Made by a program: the position numbers and the translations under genes. Below the pieces are notes generated by a model. The model was not told the DNA's origin, did no database searches, and saw nothing but the letters and a program-made list of their open reading frames with translations. 64,000 nt of DNA from Jiangella alkaliphila (lineage in GTDB: Bacteria; Actinomycetota; Actinomycetes; Jiangellales; Jiangellaceae): positions 682,001-746,000 of the forward strand of contig NZ_LT629791.1 of the NCBI RefSeq assembly GCF_900105925.1, read 5' to 3'. This document shows, in pieces, positions 31,918-40,404 of the stretch. The first letter of the stretch is position 1; each line of letters begins with the position of its first letter.

Positions 31918-33533
31918 TGGACAGCCACGTCGGAAACGCCGGGGTCAACATCACGATCTTCGCGGTCTTCGTCGCGATCACGCTGGTCATCGTGCTGCGC
32001 GCGTCGCGGAACAACAAGACCGCGGCGGACTACTACGCCGGCGGCCGGGCGTTCACCGGCCAGCAGAACGGCATCGCGATCGCCGGTGACTACCTGTCCG
32101 CGGCGTCGTTCCTCGGCATCGCCGGGGCCATCGCCATCTACGGCTACGACGGCTTCCTGTACTCCATCGGCTTCCTGGTGGCGTGGCTGGTCGCGCTGCT
32201 CCTGGTGGCCGAGCTGCTGCGGAACACCGGCCGGTTCACCATGGCCGACGTGCTGTCGTTCCGGATGCGGCAGCGGCCGGTCCGCACGGCGGCGGCGACG
32301 TCGACGCTGGCGGTGTCGTTCTTCTACCTGCTGGCACAGATGGCCGGCGCCGGCGGCCTGGTCGCACTGCTGCTGGGCGTGACGGACCGCGGCGGCCAGG
32401 GCGTCGTCATCGCCGTCGTGGGCGCGCTGATGGTCTTCTACGTCCTCGTCGGCGGCATGAAGGGCACCACGTGGGTGCAGATCATCAAGGCGATCCTGCT
32501 GATCACCGGCGCGTTCATCATGACGATCTGGGTGCTGGCACAGCACGACTTCAACCTGTCGCAGCTGCTCGGTGCGGCCGTCGACAGCGCCGGCGGCGCT
32601 GCGGGCCTGCTGGACCCGATGAACCAGTACGGCGCGACGGAGACCTCGAAGCTGGACTTCATCTCGCTGGCGCTGGCCCTGGTGCTCGGCACCGCCGGCC
32701 TGCCGCACGTGCTGATGCGGTTCTACACGGTGCCGACGGCGCGCGACGCCCGGCACAGCGTGACGTGGGCGATCGCGCTGATCGGCCTGTTCTACCTGCT
32801 GACGCTGGTGCTCGGCTACGGCGCCGGCGCGCTGGTCGGCCCGGAGGAGATCCTGGGCGCACCGGGCGGGGTGAACTCCGCGGCTCCGCTGCTGGCCTAC
32901 GAGCTGGGCGGCACGATCCTGCTCGGCATCATCGCCGCCGTCGCGTTCGCGACCATCCTCGCCGTCGTCGCGGGCCTGACGATCACCGCGTCGGCCTCGT
33001 TCGCCCATGACGTGTACGCCAACGTCATCAAGAAGGGCGAGCTGGGCGCGAACGACGAGGTGCGGGTCGCCCGCATCACGGCGGTCGTCATCGGCGCCGT
33101 GGCGATCCTCGGCGGGATCCTGGCGAACGGTCAGAACGTCGCGTTCCTCGTGGCGCTCGCGTTCGCCGTCGCGGCCAGCGCGAACCTGCCGGTGATCCTC
33201 TACTCCCTGTTCTGGCGGCGGTTCAACACCCAGGGCGCCGTGTGGAGCATCTACGGCGGTCTGCTCACCGCGGTGACGCTGATCGTCTTCTCGCCGGTCG
33301 TGTCCGGCAAGCCGGAGAACCCGGAGACCGGACGCAGCCTGTCGATGATCCAGGACGTCGACTTCCACTGGTTCCCGCTCGACAACCCCGGCATCATCTC
33401 GATCCCGGCCGGCTTCCTGTTCGGCTTCATCGGCGCCCGGCTGTCGAAGGAGTACAACCAGGCCAAGTACGCCGAGATGGAGGTCCGGTCGCTCAGCGGC
33501 GCCGGCGCCGAGAAGGCCACGTCCACCCACTGA
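31917..33533 (+). CDS. actP: Cation/acetate symporter ActP (SSS family)
   Basis: 538-residue sodium-coupled carboxylate importer. The N-terminal part has NNKTAADYYAGGRAFTGQQN, then IAGDYLSAASFLGIAGAIAI; AGLPHVLMRFYTVPTARDAR and SASFAHDVYANVIKK are ActP hallmarks. It is about the length of E. coli ActP. In the operon it is followed by acetyl-CoA synthetase, so uptake and activation of acetate are linked. Confidence 0.92.
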   Translation: MDSHVGNAGVNITIFAVFVAITLVIVLRASRNNKTAADYYAGGRAFTGQQNGIAIAGDYLSAASFLGIAGAIAIYGYDGFLYSIGFLVAWLVALLLVAELLRNTGRFTMADVLSFRMRQRPVRTAAATSTLAVSFFYLLAQMAGAGGLVALLLGVTDRGGQGVVIAVVGALMVFYVLVGGMKGTTWVQIIKAILLITGAFIMTIWVLAQHDFNLSQLLGAAVDSAGGAAGLLDPMNQYGATETSKLDFISLALALVLGTAGLPHVLMRFYTVPTARDARHSVTWAIALIGLFYLLTLVLGYGAGALVGPEEILGAPGGVNSAAPLLAYELGGTILLGIIAAVAFATILAVVAGLTITASASFAHDVYANVIKKGELGANDEVRVARITAVVIGAVAILGGILANGQNVAFLVALAFAVAASANLPVILYSLFWRRFNTQGAVWSIYGGLLTAVTLIVFSPVVSGKPENPETGRSLSMIQDVDFHWFPLDNPGIISIPAGFLFGFIGARLSKEYNQAKYAEMEVRSLSGAGAEKATSTH

Positions 33534-33540
33534 GACCGGC

Positions 33541-33610
33541 GCGCGCTGCCGTCGACCTCGTCGTCCTTGCCCAGCGGGCACATGCGATGGTGAGGTAGAC
33601 GGCAGCGCGC
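33541..33610 (+). terminator. Long perfect inverted repeat between actP and acsA
   Basis: GCGCGCTGCCGTC (33541-33553) pairs perfectly with GACGGCAGCGCGC (33598-33610), leaving a 44-base loop. It may attenuate transcription from actP into acsA or act as an mRNA processing/stability element. Confidence 0.55.
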
Positions 33611-33670
33611 TCGGGTGCGCCGCCGGGGCAGCCCGTTGCCCGAGATCACTGACATGAGGAGCAGACGAAC

Positions 33671-35632
33671 GTGACCAATGACGCTCTCTCCAATCTGCTG
33701 CACGAGGACCGGAGCTTCCCCCCGTCCGCGGAGTTCGCCGCCCAGGCCAACGCGAAGGCAGACCTGTACGAGGAGGCCGCGGCGGACCGCCTCGCGTTCT
33801 GGGAGCGCCAGGCGCGTGAGTTGCTGAGCTGGGACACCGAGTGGTCGCAGGTCCTCGACTGGACCAACCCGCCGTTCGCCAAGTGGTTCGTCGGCGGCAC
33901 GCTCAACGTCGCGTACAACTGCGTCGACCGCCACGTCGAGGCCGGCAACGGCGACCGCGTCGCGCTGTACTGGGAGGGCGAGCCCGGCGACACCCGCACG
34001 CTGACCTACGCCGACCTGCAGCGCGAGGTCTCGAAGGCCGCCAACGCGCTGACGGAGCTGGGCGTCGGCCACGGCGACCGCGTCGCGATCTACCTGCCGA
34101 TGATCCCCGAGGCCGCCATCTCGATGCTGGCCTGCGCCCGCATCGGCGCCATCCACTCCGTCGTGTTCGGCGGGTTCTCCGCCGAGGCGCTGCGCAGCCG
34201 CATCGAGGACGCCCAGGCCAAGCTCGTCATCACGGCCGACGGCGGATTCCGGCGGGGCAAGCCGTCGGCGCTCAAGCCGGCCGTCGACGAGGCCGTCGCG
34301 AAGTCGCCGTCGATCGAGAAGGTCCTGGTGGTGCGGCGCACCGAGCAGGAGGTCGACTGGGACGCGAGCCACGACGTGTGGTGGCACGAGCTCGTCGACC
34401 GCCAGTCCGACCAGCACACCCCCGAGCCGCACGACTCCGAGGACACCCTCTACATCCTCTACACGTCCGGCACCACGGGTAAGCCGAAGGGCATCAAGCA
34501 CACGTCCGGCGGCTACCTGCTGCAGGCCGCGTACACGCACCGCAACGTCTTCGACCTCAAGCCCGAGACCGACGTCTACTGGTGCACGGCCGACGTCGGC
34601 TGGGTCACCGGCCACAGCTACATCGTCTACGGGCCGCTGGCCAACGGCGCCACCCAGGTCATGTACGAGGGCACGCCCGACTTCCCCGAGCCCGGCCGCT
34701 GGTGGGACATCGTCGAGAAGTACAAGATCAGCATCCTGTACACGGCGCCCACGGCCATCCGCACGTTCATGAAGCAGGGCGAGGAGATCCCCGTCCGGCG
34801 CGACCTCTCGTCGCTGCGCGTCCTCGGCAGCGTCGGCGAGCCGATCAACCCCGAGGCGTGGATCTGGTACCGCCGCGTCATCGGCGGCGACCGCACCCCC
34901 GTCGTCGACACGTGGTGGCAGACCGAGACCGGCGCCATGATGATCAGCCCGCTGCCCGGCGTCACCGCGGCCAAGCCCGGCTCCGCGCAGACCGCGCTTC
35001 CGGGCATCTCGGCCGATGTGGTCGACGACGCCGGCAACGTCGTACCCGACGGCCACGGCGGCTACCTCGTGCTCACCGAGCCGTGGCCGTCCATGCTGCG
35101 CACCATCTGGGGCGACGACCAGCGCTTCATCGACACCTACTGGTCACGCTTCGAGGGCCGCTACTTCGCCGGCGACGGCGCCAAGAAGGACGACGACGGC
35201 GACATCTGGCTGCTCGGCCGGGTCGACGACGTCATGAACGTGTCAGGCCACCGCATCTCGACGACGGAGGTCGAGTCGGCGCTCGTGTCGCACCCGAAGG
35301 TCGCCGAGTCCGCCGTCGTCGGCGCCTCCGACCCGACCACCGGCCAGGGCATCGTCGCGTTCGTCATCCTGCGCACCGCGGCCGGCGACGGCGGGGCCGA
35401 CGTGGTCCAGGAGCTGCGCAACCACGTGGCGCACGAGATCGGCCCGATCGCCAAGCCGCGCCAGATCATGATCGTGCCGGAGCTGCCGAAGACGCGCTCC
35501 GGCAAGATCATGCGCCGCCTCCTCCGCGACGTCGCCGAGAACCGCGAGCTGGGCGACGTCCAGACGCTGGCCGACCCGACGGTGATGAACCTCATCAGTG
35601 ACGGCCTGTCGAAGGGCTCGTCCGAGGACTGA
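33671..35632 (+). CDS. acsA: Acetyl-CoA synthetase (AMP-forming)
   Basis: 653-residue adenylating enzyme that turns acetate, ATP and CoA into acetyl-CoA. The phosphate-binding loop is [12 protein letters not shown] (near residue 265), WWQTETG is the A5 motif, and the C-terminal catalytic and acetylatable lysine is in [11 protein letters not shown]. Full length for the family, with the N-terminal [13 protein letters not shown] typical of Acs. GTG start with an AGGAG site. It ends at a strong terminator and corresponds by synteny to Rv3667. Confidence 0.95.
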   Translation: MTNDALSNLLHEDRSFPPSAEFAAQANAKADLYEEAAADRLAFWERQARELLSWDTEWSQVLDWTNPPFAKWFVGGTLNVAYNCVDRHVEAGNGDRVALYWEGEPGDTRTLTYADLQREVSKAANALTELGVGHGDRVAIYLPMIPEAAISMLACARIGAIHSVVFGGFSAEALRSRIEDAQAKLVITADGGFRRGKPSALKPAVDEAVAKSPSIEKVLVVRRTEQEVDWDASHDVWWHELVDRQSDQHTPEPHDSEDTLYILYTSGTTGKPKGIKHTSGGYLLQAAYTHRNVFDLKPETDVYWCTADVGWVTGHSYIVYGPLANGATQVMYEGTPDFPEPGRWWDIVEKYKISILYTAPTAIRTFMKQGEEIPVRRDLSSLRVLGSVGEPINPEAWIWYRRVIGGDRTPVVDTWWQTETGAMMISPLPGVTAAKPGSAQTALPGISADVVDDAGNVVPDGHGGYLVLTEPWPSMLRTIWGDDQRFIDTYWSRFEGRYFAGDGAKKDDDGDIWLLGRVDDVMNVSGHRISTTEVESALVSHPKVAESAVVGASDPTTGQGIVAFVILRTAAGDGGADVVQELRNHVAHEIGPIAKPRQIMIVPELPKTRSGKIMRRLLRDVAENRELGDVQTLADPTVMNLISDGLSKGSSED

Positions 35633-35648
35633 CCCGGCGGCCGGCAGA

Positions 35649-35683
35649 AACGGGCGGGGAGGCGACGGCCCTCCCCGCCCGTT
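35649..35683. terminator. Strong bidirectional terminator between acsA and fic gene
   Basis: AACGGGCGGGGAGG (35649-35662) and CCTCCCCGCCCGTT (35670-35683) form a perfect 14-bp stem with a short loop, placed between two convergent genes. Confidence 0.85.
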
Positions 35684-35690
35684 CGCTCGT

Positions 35691-36872
35691 TCAGGTCTGC
35701 CGGCCTTGGATCGCAGAAAGGACGTCCGCCGCCACGAACCGTCGCGGGTGGTCCCCGCCGTACGGCTGGAGAATGCCTAGATCCACGAGCTTCTGGACTG
35801 CGTTGCTCGCCGTCTGATAGCCCTTCCGCACGATCCTTGCGGCCTCCGGCACCGTGATGATCGGCCTCGCGATCAGCGCCTGCGCTATGTCGATGGCCGC
35901 CCCTCGCACGTTCGCGGCCCGGAGTCGCTCCCGATGGGTCGTCTCCAGATCCAACAAATCCTTGACGATCGCCGACGTCTGTTCGGCCGAATCCCTGATC
36001 CCCAGAGCGAAGAACCGCACCCACCGGTTCCAGTCGCCTGACGCGCTCAGCTCAGCCAACTGATCCTGGTACTCGGTGCGCCTGGCTTCGAACCATGGGG
36101 AGACGCTGAGAAGCGCCTCGCCGATCGCACCGTCCTGAATGAGACCCAAGACGATCAACAACCGGCCCAGCCGGCCGTTCCCGTCGTTGAACGGATGGAG
36201 GGTCTCGAACTGGTAGTGCGCCATGGCAGCAGCCACGACGGGATCACGCCCAGCGCGCGGCGAGTCGTTGACCCAGTCGATCAGGTCACGTGTTGCCGTC
36301 TCGAGCTGCACACCTGGTGGTGACGGAACGAAACGGGCCTCAGTGATCTGTGTCGTCGGACTGCCAATGGCCACCTGGATCTGCCGGATCCGGCCGGCGT
36401 CACGTGTCTCGGCGGCAGTGCCGCGGACTAGACGGCGGTGCAACTCGAGCAGCATGCCGACGGACGTCCGTTGTCCGTCCGCGAGCGTGGTGAACCCCAG
36501 TTCTGCGGCGCGCACATAGTTCAAGACCTCGGTCAGCTCAGCAGTCAGCTGATCATCGTCGTCCGCCTCAAGGACCGCAGCGAGCGGCGCGAACGTCCCT
36601 TCGAGCGCCGAGGTGCTCTGCGCCTCCCGACGTAGCGTGGGCCGGCGCAGCAGCGCCGGTTCAGGAACCTGGCGGCCGGCCTGATCCAGCGCGCCGAGCG
36701 CGCGGTTCGCCGCGCTCACCGCTCGCCACGTGAGATTGTCGAGGACCGGCTCATCGGCCAGCGGATCCGGCACGAACGCGACGTGGTCATACTCCGCACC
36801 AGTGCGCCCATCGGTACCGTGGATGGGAACGAGCGAACCGATGGGACTCTTGCTGAACCGATCTCGGTCCAT
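35691..36872 (-). CDS. Fic-domain protein with self-inhibitory motif and C-terminal winged helix
   Basis: 393-residue Fic/DOC enzyme, probably an AMP transferase or de-AMPylase. The catalytic motif HPFNDGNGRLGRLL is complete. An N-terminal inhibitory helix motif TSALEG fits [ST]xxxE[GN], so the enzyme should be auto-inhibited. The Fic N-domain lies at about residues 35-125 and a C-terminal winged helix (from IIARPIITVPEAARIV-like to FVAADVL) may bind DNA. The ATG at 36870-36872 is used; an upstream TTG would extend it by 13 residues but runs into operator-like DNA. Confidence 0.88.
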   Translation of the reverse strand: MDRDRFSKSPIGSLVPIHGTDGRTGAEYDHVAFVPDPLADEPVLDNLTWRAVSAANRALGALDQAGRQVPEPALLRRPTLRREAQSTSALEGTFAPLAAVLEADDDDQLTAELTEVLNYVRAAELGFTTLADGQRTSVGMLLELHRRLVRGTAAETRDAGRIRQIQVAIGSPTTQITEARFVPSPPGVQLETATRDLIDWVNDSPRAGRDPVVAAAMAHYQFETLHPFNDGNGRLGRLLIVLGLIQDGAIGEALLSVSPWFEARRTEYQDQLAELSASGDWNRWVRFFALGIRDSAEQTSAIVKDLLDLETTHRERLRAANVRGAAIDIAQALIARPIITVPEAARIVRKGYQTASNAVQKLVDLGILQPYGGDHPRRFVAADVLSAIQGRQT

Positions 36873-36883
36873 GTGTCCTCGCA

Positions 36884-36990
36884 AACTGGAAGTTACAGCG
36901 GAGAGATTCAAGTCTTTCGCTGAAAACTAGAACATCGACTCGAGAAGTTCCAGTTCTCTGGAACTAGAACCACCGCAATGAACTAGCAGT
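36884..36990. promoter_or_regulatory. Palindrome and repeat cluster upstream of the fic gene
   Basis: A perfect 8-bp inverted repeat AGTTCCAG-TTCT-CTGGAACT lies at 36946-36965. AACTGGAAGTT (36884-36894) repeats its half-site, and AACTAGAAC occurs at 36925-36933 and 36962-36970, with GAACTAGCA near 36980. The region is AT-rich for this genome. The winged helix of the Fic protein is a candidate binder. Confidence 0.6.
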
Positions 36991-37948
36991 TGCGATCGGC
37001 GAGTTCTTGCGCCACAGCGCGGACTGCGGCGCGCAGCGATGCTGGCTCCAGCACCTCGACACCGGTCATGAGCGTGAACAGCTGGTACACGGCGACGTCC
37101 TCGCTCTCGGTCCAGAGGTCGACCTCGGACCAGCCGTCGTCGCCGGGGGCGGAGGCGGTCTCGCGGGCGCGGGTGGCCGCCATCGCGCCGACCGCCAGGT
37201 GCAGCCGTCGCAGCGCCCGGGCGGACAGCCGGATCCGGCACCGGTAGCGCAGCAGCGACCGGTCGAACTCGGCCGACGACCGCGCCCACCACTCGGCGAG
37301 GTCGAACCCGTCGGGCCGCCAGCTCGCCTCCGGCAGCACCGTCGCGGCGTCGATGCGGCTCACCTTGTAGGTGCGCGCCTGCTGCCGGTGCGCCGCCACG
37401 AGGTACCAGGTGCCGGCCTTGAGCACGAGGCCGAGCGGGTCGAGCAGCCGCGAGACGGTCTGGTCGGCCCGCCGGTACGCGACGTCCAGGCACCGGCCGG
37501 ACCACACCGCGTCGGACACCGCCGTCAGCGCCTCCGGCGGCGCGCCGTCGTCGAACCAGCCCGGAGCGTCGACATGGAAGCGCTCGCGCAGGCGGGCGGC
37601 CCGGCCGCGCAGCTCCGGCGGCAGCATCGCGATGACCTTCGTCTGCGCCGCGACGAGAACGGTGCCCAGCCCGAGGTCGGCGACCGCGCTCGGGACGCCG
37701 CCGAAGAACAGCGCCGCCGCCTCGTCGCCGGTGAGGCCGTCGAGCTTCGTGCGCCAGCCCTCGACCAGGCGGATGCCGCCGCCCGGCCCCGACTCCGTCC
37801 ACAACGGCACGCCGGAGGCCTGCAGCGCCGCGATGTCGCGGTACACCGTGCGCACCGACACCTCGAGCTCGTCGGCGACCTCGGCCGCCGTCATCGTCCG
37901 CCGCTGCTGGATCAGCAGCATCATCGCCATCAACCGGCTGGCTCTCAC
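36983..37948 (-). CDS. DeoR-type HTH regulator with WYL domain
   Basis: 321-residue regulator. The winged helix reads MTAAEVADELEVSVRTVYRD and the WYL sensor domain (about 140-210) contains LDPLGLVLKAGTWYLVAAHR. The C-terminal WCX extension follows. WYL proteins sense nucleic acid or small ligands. It is divergent from a pyridoxamine-oxidase-like gene, with a palindromic operator between them. Confidence 0.88.
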   Translation of the reverse strand: MRASRLMAMMLLIQQRRTMTAAEVADELEVSVRTVYRDIAALQASGVPLWTESGPGGGIRLVEGWRTKLDGLTGDEAAALFFGGVPSAVADLGLGTVLVAAQTKVIAMLPPELRGRAARLRERFHVDAPGWFDDGAPPEALTAVSDAVWSGRCLDVAYRRADQTVSRLLDPLGLVLKAGTWYLVAAHRQQARTYKVSRIDAATVLPEASWRPDGFDLAEWWARSSAEFDRSLLRYRCRIRLSARALRRLHLAVGAMAATRARETASAPGDDGWSEVDLWTESEDVAVYQLFTLMTGVEVLEPASLRAAVRAVAQELADRNC

Positions 37949-37971
37949 GGCGCCGAACCTACGCCATAACG

Positions 37972-37988
37972 CTGACAGAAGATGTCAG
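37972..37988. promoter_or_regulatory. WYL regulator operator
   Basis: CTGACA-GAAGA-TGTCAG is a perfect 6-bp inverted repeat between the divergent genes. It covers the upstream in-frame start candidate of the plus-strand gene, which supports the downstream ATG at 38012. Confidence 0.65.
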
Positions 37989-38011
37989 TGATGTCCCGCC
38001 AGCATGGAGCC

Positions 38012-38485
38012 ATGGCGACCTGGAAGCAGTTCGAGACCGAAGCACCGGAGCTGGCGACGATCGTGCACGCGCAGCTCACGGCCACCAAGCACCACGTCAT
38101 CGCGACGCTGCGGGCCGACGGCGCGCCGCGGGTCAGCGGCACCGAGGTCGACTTCGACGGCGACCACCTCACGCTGGGCTCCATGCCCGAGGCGCGCAAG
38201 GCGCACGACCTGCAGCGCGACCCGCGGTACGCGCTGCACAACAACCCCGGCGACGCGTCGATGACGGTGGCCGACGTCAAGATCTCCGGCCGAGCGGAGG
38301 AGGTCCTCGGGCCCGAGTTCGAGGCGTACCAGGCCGCCCGCGAGGGCGCTCTGCCGCCCGGGCCGTTCCACCTGTTCCGGCTCGGCATCGACGACGTCGT
38401 GCTGGCCGGTCTGAACGACACGCGCACCGGCATGGAGATCACGCTCTGGCGGCCGGGACAGCCGGTCCGGACCTTCGCCCGCTGA
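38012..38485 (+). CDS. Pyridoxamine-5'-phosphate-oxidase-like flavoprotein
   Basis: 157-residue split-barrel FMN/F420-binding protein. Recognisable parts are HHVIATLRADGAPRVSGTEV, HLTLGSMPEARKAHDLQRDP and DASMTVADVKISGRAEEV, as in general-stress or PPOX-family proteins. The reaction is unknown. The ATG at 38012 begins MATWKQFETEAPELA, the usual start. Expected target of the divergent WYL regulator. Confidence 0.83.
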   Translation: MATWKQFETEAPELATIVHAQLTATKHHVIATLRADGAPRVSGTEVDFDGDHLTLGSMPEARKAHDLQRDPRYALHNNPGDASMTVADVKISGRAEEVLGPEFEAYQAAREGALPPGPFHLFRLGIDDVVLAGLNDTRTGMEITLWRPGQPVRTFAR

Positions 38486-38507
38486 GGCAGCGGAACCGGA
38501 CAGCGGG

Positions 38508-38580
38508 TCCGGTAAAGTATCCAGGGGTGTGCCGGGAAGTCTGGTCGGCGTGAGTCCTCGCGACCCCGACCGGAAGTGGT
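38508..38580 (+). promoter_or_regulatory. Structured nhaA leader, candidate Li+/nhaA-I-type riboswitch
   Basis: Upstream of nhaA, GGGGT (38524-38528) pairs with ACCCC (38563-38567), enclosing hairpins GCCG/CGGC (38531-38549) and CGTGA/TCGCG (38549-38562). The internal GCCGGGAAGTCTGGTCGGC looks like a conserved RNA core. From memory, nhaA-I and nhaA-II motifs upstream of nhaA genes are lithium-responsive riboswitches; I cannot run a covariance model. A -10 TAAAGT (38513-38518) would start transcription at the first base of the fold. Confidence 0.55.
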
Positions 38581-38586
38581 GATCTC

Positions 38587-39870
38587 GTGCCCCGCCGCCT
38601 GTTCGCCCGCTCCACCTGGCCCGAGGCCCAATACGTCGCGTCCGTGCTGCGCAGCGAGACGACCGGCGGCTTCCTCATGCTGCTGGCGGCGGCCACGGCG
38701 ATCGTCTGGGCGAACGTCGGCACCGAGTCCTACGAGGCGCTGCGGACGACGACCTTCGGGCCGGCCTCGCTGCACCTCGACCTCGACCTCGCGACCTGGG
38801 CCGCCGACGGCCTGCTGGCGATCTTCTTCCTGGTGGCCGGGCTGGAGCTGAAACGCGAGATGGTCGTCGGCAGCCTGCGCCGGCCGGCCGAGGCGGCGCT
38901 GCCGATCATCGCGGCGGTCTGCGGCATGGCCGGTCCGATCCTCGTGTACGTCGTCGTCAACGGCGTCGGCGGCGGCACCATGGCCGGCTGGGCGGTGCCG
39001 ACCGCCACCGACATCGCGTTCGCGCTGGCCGTGCTCGCGGTCATCGGGTCGCAGCTGCCATCGGCGCTGCGCGCGTTCCTGCTGACGCTGGCCGTCGTCG
39101 ACGACCTGCTGGCGATCCTGCTGATCGCGATCTTCTTCACCACCGACGTGCGCATCTGGCCGCTCGTCGGCGCGGCCGCGATCCTCGTCGCGTACGACCT
39201 CATGCAGCGCCGCGGCATCTCCGCCTGGTGGCTCTACGTGCCGATGGGGGTCGTGGCGTGGGCGCTCATGCACGAGAGCGGCGTGCACGCCACCGTCGTC
39301 GGTGTCGCGTTCGGCCTGCTCACGCGCGCCCACCGCGAGAAGGGCGAGCAGCAGGCGCCGGCCGAGCGCATCGAGCACCGGGTCCGGCCGTTCTCCGCCG
39401 TGCTCTGCGTGCCGGTCTTCGCGCTGTTCGCCGCCGGCGTCACGATCTCGTCCGACTCGCTGCGCGACGTGTTCACGCAGCCCGTGGCGCTCGGCGTCGC
39501 GCTCGGACTGGTCGTCGGCAAGGCCGTCGGCATCTTCGGCGGCACCTACCTCACCGCGCGGTTCACGCGGGCCGAGCTGAGCAACGACCTGACCTGGGGC
39601 GACGTGTTCGGGCTGGCGACCATCGCGGGCATCGGGTTCACCGTCTCGCTGCTGATCGGCGAACTGGCGTTCCGCGACGACGCGCACAACGCGGAGCTGG
39701 TGAAGACGGCGGTGCTGGTCGGTTCGCTGCTGGCGGCGCTGCTGGCCACGATCGTGCTCGGCCGGCGCAACGTCATCTACAAACGGCTGGCCGCCGAGGA
39801 GGCGCGCGACGACGACCACGACGGCATCCCGGACGTGTACCAGGCCGAGGAGCCGGGCACTCGGCCGTGA
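38587..39870 (+). CDS. nhaA: Na+/H+ antiporter NhaA
   Basis: 427-residue inner-membrane antiporter that exports sodium or lithium in exchange for protons. The transport-site aspartate pair is in LAVVDDLLAILLIA, and the family features AGLELKREMVVGSLR, WAVPTATDIAFALAVLAVIG and TIAGIGFTVSLLIGELAF are all present. It has about 12 helices and a charged C-terminal tail of about 30 residues. GTG start at 38587. The structured leader suggests cation-controlled expression. Confidence 0.94.
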   Translation: MPRRLFARSTWPEAQYVASVLRSETTGGFLMLLAAATAIVWANVGTESYEALRTTTFGPASLHLDLDLATWAADGLLAIFFLVAGLELKREMVVGSLRRPAEAALPIIAAVCGMAGPILVYVVVNGVGGGTMAGWAVPTATDIAFALAVLAVIGSQLPSALRAFLLTLAVVDDLLAILLIAIFFTTDVRIWPLVGAAAILVAYDLMQRRGISAWWLYVPMGVVAWALMHESGVHATVVGVAFGLLTRAHREKGEQQAPAERIEHRVRPFSAVLCVPVFALFAAGVTISSDSLRDVFTQPVALGVALGLVVGKAVGIFGGTYLTARFTRAELSNDLTWGDVFGLATIAGIGFTVSLLIGELAFRDDAHNAELVKTAVLVGSLLAALLATIVLGRRNVIYKRLAAEEARDDDHDGIPDVYQAEEPGTRP

Positions 39871-39990
39871 CCCGTCGGCCCGTCCTTGCCGTTATGGTCC
39901 CCGACCTGCTCTAGAGTCGAAGGGAGGCCACGCCGGCAGTTCGCCGCCGCGGCCGACGTGACTCGTGACTACTGCGACGAGGGGGTTCCG

Positions 39991-40404
39991 ATGGCCGCGC
40001 GGGCAACCAGTGAGGCCGACGGCTCTGCCTCCATCGGCCAGCTCGTGGCCTCCATCAAGGACGACCTCACCGGGCTGGTCCGGGACGAGATCGAGCTGGC
40101 GAAGGCGGAGCTGAAGCAGGACGCCAAGGAGGCCGGCCTCGGCGGCGCCCTGATCGCGGTCGCCCTGTTCCTCGGCCTGTTGGCGACCATCCTCGGCTCG
40201 TTCGCGCTCGTGTACGGCGTCCACGCGCTCGGCCTCGGCCTCGGCTGGTCGTTCCTCGTGGTCGCCGGCGCCTACGTGCTCGTCGCACTCCTCCTGCTGC
40301 TGACGGCTCGTAGCCGCTTCGGCAGGATCTCCAAGGTCGAGCGGACGAAGACCACCGCTCGCGAGGCCGCCCGCGCTCTGAAGAGGTCCCCCAACAGCAC
40401 GTGA
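39991..40404 (+). CDS. Holin-superfamily-III / DUF1469 membrane protein (Rv3669-like)
   Basis: 137-residue membrane protein. An N-terminal amphipathic part SIGQLVASIKDDLTGLVRDE runs into IELAKAELKQDAKEAG, typical of the phage_holin_3_6 family, followed by two helices (about 55-77 and 84-105) and a basic tail. Despite the name there is no prophage here; chromosomal copies have unknown roles. ATG at 39991. The stop overlaps the hydrolase gene start. Confidence 0.82.
   Translation: MAARATSEADGSASIGQLVASIKDDLTGLVRDEIELAKAELKQDAKEAGLGGALIAVALFLGLLATILGSFALVYGVHALGLGLGWSFLVVAGAYVLVALLLLLTARSRFGRISKVERTKTTAREAARALKRSPNST

Noticed and set aside
38521-38580. Cobalamin riboswitch, because GGGAA...GGT...GAGTCC resembles its core
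   Set aside because: The B12 box and most of the roughly 200-base fold are absent, and the downstream gene is an Na+/H+ antiporter.
37945-39819. 624-codon minus-strand frame opposite nhaA
   Set aside because: Charged low-complexity shadow; nhaA on the other strand has all family motifs.
39991-40404. Prophage remnant suggested by the holin-family protein
   Set aside because: This holin-superfamily protein is a standard chromosomal neighbour of the hydrolase gene; no phage genes or att repeats are nearby.
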